A DNA stretch of 64,000 nucleotides from Cocos nucifera (lineage: Eukaryota > Streptophyta > Magnoliopsida > Arecales > Arecaceae): NCBI GenBank assembly GCA_006176705.1, contig QRFJ01002121.1, positions 103,107-167,106 of the forward strand, given 5' to 3'. Under the pieces are notes generated by a model, which ran no database searches, was not told where the DNA came from, and saw only the letters and a program-made list of their open reading frames with translations. Position 1 is the stretch's first letter, and each line of letters begins with the position of its first letter. A program made the position numbers and the translations under genes. Positions 58,580 to 64,000 of this stretch are shown piece by piece.

Positions 58580-59130
58580 ACCTTGTTGATTATAGTTAGA
58601 AAGCTCTGATCTTATTTTCAAGGGCATACAATTACTCTTCTCACTGATCAACCTATTAAGGCAGTCTTGCATCGATCTGATACCTCAGGGAGGATAGCAA
58701 AATTGGCAATTGAGCTAACCAAGTTTGGTATCAATTTTCAACCTCAGCCATCCATTAAGGCTCAAATATTGACCGACTTCATAGTCGAATGCACCATCTT
58801 AGATACGACCGAACCTAAACATCAAGAAGTTAGTATTCCAAGCTCCTCTAAAGAGAATGTTGATCTCCCTGAAGACTTCTGGGCATTATATGTGGATGGT
58901 TCATCTAATGCTTTTGGGGCAGGTGTGGGCCTGATTCTCATCAATTTGGAAGAAGTTGTAGTGGAGTATGCATTATGCTTCGACTTTCTCGCACTAACAA
59001 TGGAGCGGAATATGAAGCCCTGATTGCAGGAGCCAAAGAACTGAAAGTAGAATATCTAAAAGTTTATAGTGACTCTTAGTTGATTGTGGGGCAAGTCAGT
59101 AACAATTATAAAGCTCAAGAGGAAGAATGA
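58580..59130 (+). pseudogene. Tat-B RNase H, frameshifted
   Basis: The open frame 58667-59023 includes 'SGRIAKLAIELTKFGINFQP', 'KAQILTDFIVECTI' and the RNase H catalytic start 'WALYVDGSSNAFGAGVGLIL'. Near 58985 a shift moves the conserved 'NNGAEYEALIAGAKELKV' to the next frame, and 'LKVYSDS' follows. Preceding sequence (58300-58580) carries the RT connection ('LFLYLIVSLAAIGTILI'-type). Confidence 0.78.
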
Positions 59131-59149
59131 AAAAGTACTTAAAAAAGAT

Positions 59150-60560
59150 AAGAAGCTTGATCTCGACCTTTAATAGCTTTGATATCCAGCAGATCCCTGG
59201 GCAGAGAACATTAGAGCCAATCTTCTCTTAAAGTTGGCAACCCTAGCCTCTAATGAACTGTCGAAGGAAGTTCTCTTCGAAGTTCTGTAGTACCCAAGTT
59301 CAGAAGAGTCCCAAACAGTAATGTAGGTTGACCATGAGCCCAGCTGGATTAACCCACTGATTTCTTATCCCAAGGATGGTGTTCTTTTGAGAAATCTCAA
59401 AGAAGCTCAGAAACTGAGAAATCAGACCTCCAACTATGTTCTGTATGAGGTTAAGCTATACAAGAGGTCGTACTCCCTGCCACTCCTCAAATGTCTTCGA
59501 TCTTTCGAAGCTGGTTATGTCTTGAGAAAAGTCCACGAAGGGATATCTGAAAATCACCGGGGGATCAGATTTTATTTTACAAATTACTTTGGTAGGAATA
59601 TTATTGGCCAATAATGTACTAGGATTCCATAGAATATGTGAAAAAATATAATCATTGACAAAAAAAATATAAATATTCAGAGATAGCCGGCTTCACAGCT
59701 CACACCTTTTAATGTTCCATGGCCATTTCAATAGTGGAGAATAGATATGCTTGGATCTTTTTCTATAGCATCTGGATAGTGAAAGTTTCATTTGGTGATA
59801 GTAGATTATTTTACTAAGTGGATTGAGGCTGAACCTCTAGCAAACATCATTGAAACTAAAGTACAGGACTTCATTTGAAAGTCAATTATTTGTAGGTTTG
59901 GTCTACCTCAGACGTTAATTACTAATAATAAATGTCAGTTTACAGGAGCAAGGTTCGTTGAGTTTTGCGAAGATCTAAACATATCTCACCTCTTCACATC
60001 AATAGCTCATCTACAGGCAAATGGTGAGATAGAAGTACCAATAGAACTTTGCTTCAAAGGATAAAGGCAAGACTTGAGAGGGCAAAAGGCACATGGATAG
60101 ATGAACTTTATCATGTGCTTTGGGCTTACCAAATTACCCAAAGATTGCCTACTAGAGAAACTCCCTTTGTATTAGCCTTCAAGATGGAGGCAGTTATTCC
60201 AGTCAAACTCTAACTTTCTTCAACACAGGTTGAAGCCTTTAATGAACAAGATAACTCACAGGACCTCAAAGAAATCTTGATCTATAGGAAGAAAAATGAG
60301 AGAAAGCTCAGATCTGAATGGCGGCTTACAAACAAAGGATAGCTTGCTACTATAATTCAAAAGTCAGAAATAAGACATTCAAAATAGGAAACCTGGTGCA
60401 TCGATGAGTGGATATCTTACCACCCAAAAATCAAGAAAATCTCCCCACAAACTAGGAAGGCCCCTATGAGGTTGTCAAAATTGTTCGATCGAAAATATAT
60501 TATCTAAAGAAGCTCAGAAGAGCTACACTGTCTCGATCATGAAATTTGAAAAATCTACAA
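59150..60560 (+). pseudogene. Tat-B integrase, decayed
   Basis: Zinc-binding part: 'CLRSFEAGYVLRKVHEGISENHRG' (59490-59560). Core: 'DMLGSF' (first Asp, about 59747) and 'LVIVDYFTKWIEAEPLA' (about 59800). The second catalytic Asp position reads T-N-N (about 59925), so Asp is lost. 'LQANGEIEV' (about 60015) keeps the Glu. 'LDELYHVLWAYQIT'-like sequence follows with shifts, and a 'GPYEVVKI' GPY/F motif lies near 60460. The end is near 60560. Confidence 0.78.
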
Positions 60561-60689
60561 ATGTATTATCAGTAATTACATCTCAATAAAATTTTCTTAC
60601 TTTAATATCTTTGTCTTTGGTGCAAAATTATGCAATGGCAGAGAATTGCACGAAATAAAATTGAAGGCCTCCAATTCTTAAATAGAAGG

Positions 60690-62140
60690 TAAAGGAGAGA
60701 GATTCTTCCAATGGTTCTTTTGTGCCCTGATGATCATATTAGAAATAGGAGGAGAACCTCGTCCTAACAAGAAAAAAGCCAACCCCATTAGAAATAGGAG
60801 GAGAACCTCATCCTGACAGGAGAACAAGGGGAGAGGCCCTTCCAACAGCCTTTTTGTATCCTGATGATCTTATTAGAAATAAAAGAAGAATTTCATTCTA
60901 ACAAGAGAAAAACCAATCCTATTAGGAACAGGAGGAGGACCTCATCCTAACAATGGGATAAGGGGAGAGGCCCTTTCAATGGCCCTTTTATGTTTCGATG
61001 ATCTTGTTAGAAATAGAAAAAGAACCTTATCCTAACAAGAAAAGAAAGCCAATCCCATCAGAAATAGAAGGAGGACCTCATCCTGACAGAAAGATAAAGG
61101 GAGAGATCCTTCCAACGATCCTTTTATGCTCCGATGATCTTGAAAGAAAGTCAACCCTATCAGAAATAGGAGGACCTCACTGATAGGAGGACAAGGGGAG
61201 AGGCCCTTCCAATGATCCTTTTATGTTCTGATGATCTTATTAGGAACAGAAGGAGAACTTCATCCTAACAAAAAAAAAAGCTAACCCTGTCAGGAATAGG
61301 TGGAGGACCTCATCCTGACAAGGGGACAAAGGGAGAGGCTACTCCAATGATCCTTTTGTGCCTTGATGATCTTGTTAGAAATAGGAGAAAAATCTTGTCT
61401 TAATAAGAAATAAAGCCAATCCCATTAGAAATAGGAGGACCTCATCCTAATAGAGGGATAAGTAATGATGCCAATCCAATGGCTCTTTTGTATCTTGATG
61501 ATTATTTAGGAATAGGAGAAGAAGCTCATCCTAATAAGAAAAAAAGCCAACCCCATAGGAATAGGAGGAGGACCTCATCCTGATAGGAGAACAAAGGGAG
61601 AGGCCTTTTCAATGATCCTTTTGTGCTCCGATGATCTTGTTAGGAATAGAAGAAGAGCCTCATCCTAACAAAAAAAAAAAGCCAACCCCATCAGGAATAG
61701 GAGGACCTCATCCTGATAGGGGGACAAGTGAAGAGGCCTTTTTAATAATCCTTTTGTGTCCCGATGATCTTATTAGAAATAAAAAAAGAATCTTGTCCTA
61801 ACAAGAAAAAATGCCAACCCTGTTAGAAATAGGAGAAGGACTTTATCCTGATAGAAAGACAAGTAGAGAGGTCCTTCCAACAACCCTTTTGTGTCTCGAT
61901 GATCTTATTAGAAATAGGAGAAGAATCTCATACCGATAAGAAAAAAGTCAATCCCATCAGGAACAAGAGGAGGACCTCATCCTGATAGGGGATAAGGATA
62001 GAGGCCCTTCTAGTGGCTCTTTCATGTCCTAATTATCTTGTTAAAAATAGGAGAAGAACCTCATCCTAACAAGGATAGGAGCCAACTATGTCAGGAACAT
62101 GAGGAGAATCTCATTTTAGCATGAATGAAAGATACTCAGA
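60690..62140 (+). repeat. About 133-bp tandem array downstream of Tat-B pol (about 10 units)
   Basis: Units can be anchored on GATGATCTTATTAGAAATAG at about 60736, 60866, 61000, 61136, 61233, 61367, 61498, 61633, 61766, 61903 and 62035. The spacing is 130-137 bp, with one short unit of 97. Each unit contains two related GGAGGA(C/G)CTCATCCT halves and a CCTTTTGTG box. Tandem arrays between pol and the 3' LTR are known in Tat elements and can seed satellites. Confidence 0.85.
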
Positions 62141-62479
62141 AAGGAGATTCTGTCCAAACAAAAGCTATAATTGATCGCATGAAAGTCGGAAGATCTTGCA
62201 TTTAATTTCAAGAAATGAAAGATATGGGTGACAAGGGCATAAAGCATGACGACACTTATTTATAGATGAGGAAAAAATTTGTTCAAGATATGAAATGAAG
62301 ATGTCAAAACAACATTGATAAACAAAGAAGAAGAAAAGAAAGGAATAAGCATGAAGTAAGAAACTCCATGCGAAGATAGCTAGAAGAAATATCTTTTCAT
62401 TAAGATCAAAAGAGTCCATTACATAGGATGTCAAGTCCGATTACATAAAAAGAAAAGAGAAAAACAACCAAAGTCTTAA
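62141..62479 (-). other. 3' untranslated region of the Tat-B antisense ORF
   Basis: T-rich on the minus strand, with AATGAAAAG near 62400. The small minus ORF at 62434-62165 has no recognisable domain and is not called. Confidence 0.4.
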
Positions 62480-62688
62480 TCAGTATCGAATTTTGGACTA
62501 TCAACACCAGCTAATACTAGGGATAACTTCAAGTTCTTAACCTTTTCTTTGAGCTCCCATCGAGCTGCTAGGCTTTCGCTCGATAATTTCTTATTTCTTT
62601 AGGTGTCATCTTCAACTTCTCTCAGCTTCCTTCTCAATATGGCTGACTCAACCTCGACATTTGTTGATGTAGAAATTCATCTCGAGGT
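62480..62688 (-). pseudogene. Tat-B antisense ORF, C-terminal coiled-coil remnant
   Basis: On the minus strand: 'SAILRRKLREVEDDT', then 'ARWELKEKVKNLKLS', then 'VDSPKFD'. This charged coiled coil has the same position and polarity, antisense and downstream of pol, as the aORFs of Tat-A and Tat-C. The rest of the aORF is cut off at 62689 by a Tat LTR. Confidence 0.5.
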
Positions 62689-63400
62689 TGGATTGCTAGA
62701 ATTGCACGATAGTGGCGAGTCAGCAGCGATGGGATGGAGGCGACCATATCTATAAAAGAAGTCCTCAATCGGAGTTGGCTCTGATGGGGATCCTTCAATG
62801 CTCAAGTTAGTTTTTCGTTCAACAAAGGAAAGAAGATGAGCCTTCGAAAGAGAAGAGTTACGTATCTTAGGGTTTCTCTTTTTCTTCTTTTATAGAAGGG
62901 TCTGGAGTTTGTTAGGATGGATTGTAGTTTGTTAGTCATGAGAGAGTAGTGGGTTATCAGAGATATTTTGTTTGTCCACCAAAATATTCTCAGGAATCAT
63001 GTCAGGTATTATCCCCTCATAGCATGTAGGTGGAAAGTTGACAATCTGGAGAAGTTCATCCTTAGAAAGTTCATCCTGAGGGAGTTCATCTCGAAGGAGT
63101 TCATCCTGGGAAAGTTCATCCTGGAGGAGTTCATCCTAGAGGAGGTCATCCTGGAGGAGCTCATCTCGAGGGAGCTCATTCCGTGGGAGTTCATCTTGGA
63201 GGAGTTCATCCTAGAGGAGCTTATCCTGGGGAAGCTCATCGTGGAGGAGTTCATTTTGGAGAAGTTCGTCCTGGAGGAGCTTATCCTGGGGAAGTTCATC
63301 CTGGAGACGAACCAAGGTCTGAACTCGAAAGTAAGGAGGCTATTGTTGGAAGATTTTTATGCCTGCCAAAGATCCGAGAACATAAGCTGATTGAAGATCT
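62689..63400 (-). repeat. Tat LTR on the minus strand (3' portion, start not located)
   Basis: The inverse of 62689-62960 aligns with the end of the Tat-B LTR. It shares AACTTGAGCATTG.AGG, GGACTTCTT and a terminal GCAATCCA/ACACCA, with TCTATAAAAG boxes. Its U3 contains the 15-bp array at 63046-63309, as the Tat-B LTR contains its minisatellite. The LTR start lies beyond 63400, possibly outside the window. Confidence 0.6.
63046..63309 (+). repeat. 15-bp minisatellite, about 17 units
   Basis: The consensus is GTTCATCCTGGAGGA. Being a multiple of three, it keeps a plus frame open with a pentapeptide repeat (E-E-F-I-L, 62968-63390). This is the inverse of the array at 63769-63990. I regard the ORF as a by-product of the repeat rather than a gene. 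Confidence 0.9.
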
Positions 63401-63763
63401 TTGAAAGACTAAGGTCAAGGTCCTATCTCAGGCTGAACTTAAGTTCATCGAGTGATAGAAGCCAAAGTCATGATGTAGGCTAATTGAAGGTCTTTGAGGG
63501 GTTGAGGATGAGGTCCTAAGTCAAGCCAAGCTTGATATCATCAAAGGAGAAAAGCCAGGGTCACAATATAGGTTAGTTGAAGATAATTGAAGGCTGAGGC
63601 CAAGGTCCCATCTCAGGCCAATCTTGAAGTTATCAAAAGATGGAAGTCAAGATCTTTGAAAGGTTGAATTGAAGGCTATTGAAGGCTGAGATCAAAGTCC
63701 TATCTCAGGTCGAGCTTGAAGTTATCAAAAGATGAAAGCCAAGATCTTCAGAAGACTAAATTG
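63390..63763 (+). repeat. 92-bp tandem repeat, four units
   Basis: Units start at about 63393, 63485, 63578 and 63670, each with GAAG(G/A)(T/C)..TTGA, AAGGTCCTATCTCAGG and a TTATCAAAAGATG-like block. It lies between the two inverted 15-bp arrays. No coding. Confidence 0.8.
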
Positions 63764-63768
63764 AAGAC

Positions 63769-63990
63769 CGAACTTCTCTAAGATGAACTCCCCTAGGATG
63801 AGCTCTCCCAGGATAAACTCTTTCAGTATGAACTTTCCCATGATGAACTCCTCCAGGAAGAACTCCTCAAGGATGAACTCCTCCACGATGAGCTCCTCCA
63901 GGATGAACTCCTCTATGATGAACTCCTTCAAGATGAACTTCTTCGGATGAACTCCTCCAGGACGAGCTCTCCTAGGATGACATCCCCCAA
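63769..63990 (-). repeat. 15-bp minisatellite in inverse orientation, about 14 units
   Basis: The plus strand reads GATGAACTCCTCCAG-type units, and the minus strand equals the 63046-63309 unit. The minus frame 63931-63725 again gives an E-E-F-I-L repeat. Confidence 0.88.
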
Positions 63991-64000
63991 GACGATGCTC

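Larger units (their letters stand above)
50452..62688 (+). mobile_element. Tat-B: Ty3/gypsy Tat-lineage retrotransposon, decayed and interrupted
   Basis: Order on the plus strand: 5' LTR (50452-51586), gag (51717-53330), protease (53340-53639 and 57097-57180), RT (57556-58300), RNase H (58580-59130), integrase (59150-60560), a 133-bp tandem array (60690-62140) and an antisense aORF remnant (62688-62480). This is the mirror image of Tat-A. A non-autonomous LTR element splits the protease at 53640. On the right the aORF is cut at 62689 by an oppositely oriented Tat LTR, so no matching 3' LTR is confirmed. Confidence 0.82.

Noticed and set aside
60690..62140. Possible CRISPR-like array
   Set aside because: The whole 133-bp unit repeats with no unique spacers between short identical repeats, and the context is a plant Tat retroelement.
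63009..63299. Ser/Met/Asn-rich minus-strand ORF
   Set aside because: It is another frame of the 15-bp minisatellite, open because the unit length is a multiple of three.

Overview
This window is repetitive DNA from a seed plant nuclear genome. It is AT-rich and consists almost entirely of nested LTR retrotransposons (Ty3/gypsy Tat and Athila lineages, Ty1/copia, and a non-autonomous LTR family) and CACTA-type DNA transposons. I see no intact host gene, rRNA, tRNA or CRISPR array. The element types are plant-specific. A monocot is plausible, but the sequence alone does not settle the species.

Layout. (1) Positions 1-25460 are a decayed Tat-lineage gypsy element (Tat-A) on the minus strand: gag end, protease, RT, RNase H and integrase run from 25460 down to about 17780. 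An extra antisense ORF (aORF) with its own TATA box and introns runs on the plus strand from 438 to about 17150. A 14.5-kb Athila element (2156-16626) has landed inside the aORF. A 3.4-kb coding-free LTR element (18984-22407, perfect 5-bp duplication TAGGG) has landed between RNase H and integrase. The Athila element contains a 1000-N gap and a second, nearly identical copy of its pol end, which looks like an assembly artefact. (2) Positions 25461-35328 are bounded by CACTA termini (CACTA-1). They hold transposase remnants, an inverted repeat whose two arms each carry a fragment of a DRM-type DNA cytosine methyltransferase, part of another Tat element (LTR plus aORF), and a probable copia solo LTR. 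(3) Positions 35495-49295 are a second CACTA-type element (target duplication ATT) containing a G-rich filler, a 10.5-kb copia element with 2.9-kb LTRs on the minus strand, and a 1-kb imperfect inverted repeat. (4) From 50452 to about 62688 lies a plus-strand Tat element (Tat-B) with 5' LTR, gag, protease, RT, RNase H, integrase, a 133-bp tandem array and an aORF remnant. Its protease is split by a second copy of the coding-free LTR family (53640-57096). (5) Positions 62689-64000 hold part of a minus-strand Tat LTR and minisatellites built on a 15-bp unit.

All coding regions are broken by stops, frameshifts or lost catalytic residues, so nothing here is expected to move by itself. The observations that most merit follow-up are the duplicated, inverted DRM methyltransferase fragment inside CACTA-1, the serial primer-binding-site-like motifs at the LTR ends of the non-autonomous family, and the 15-bp minisatellite that recurs inside Tat LTRs.
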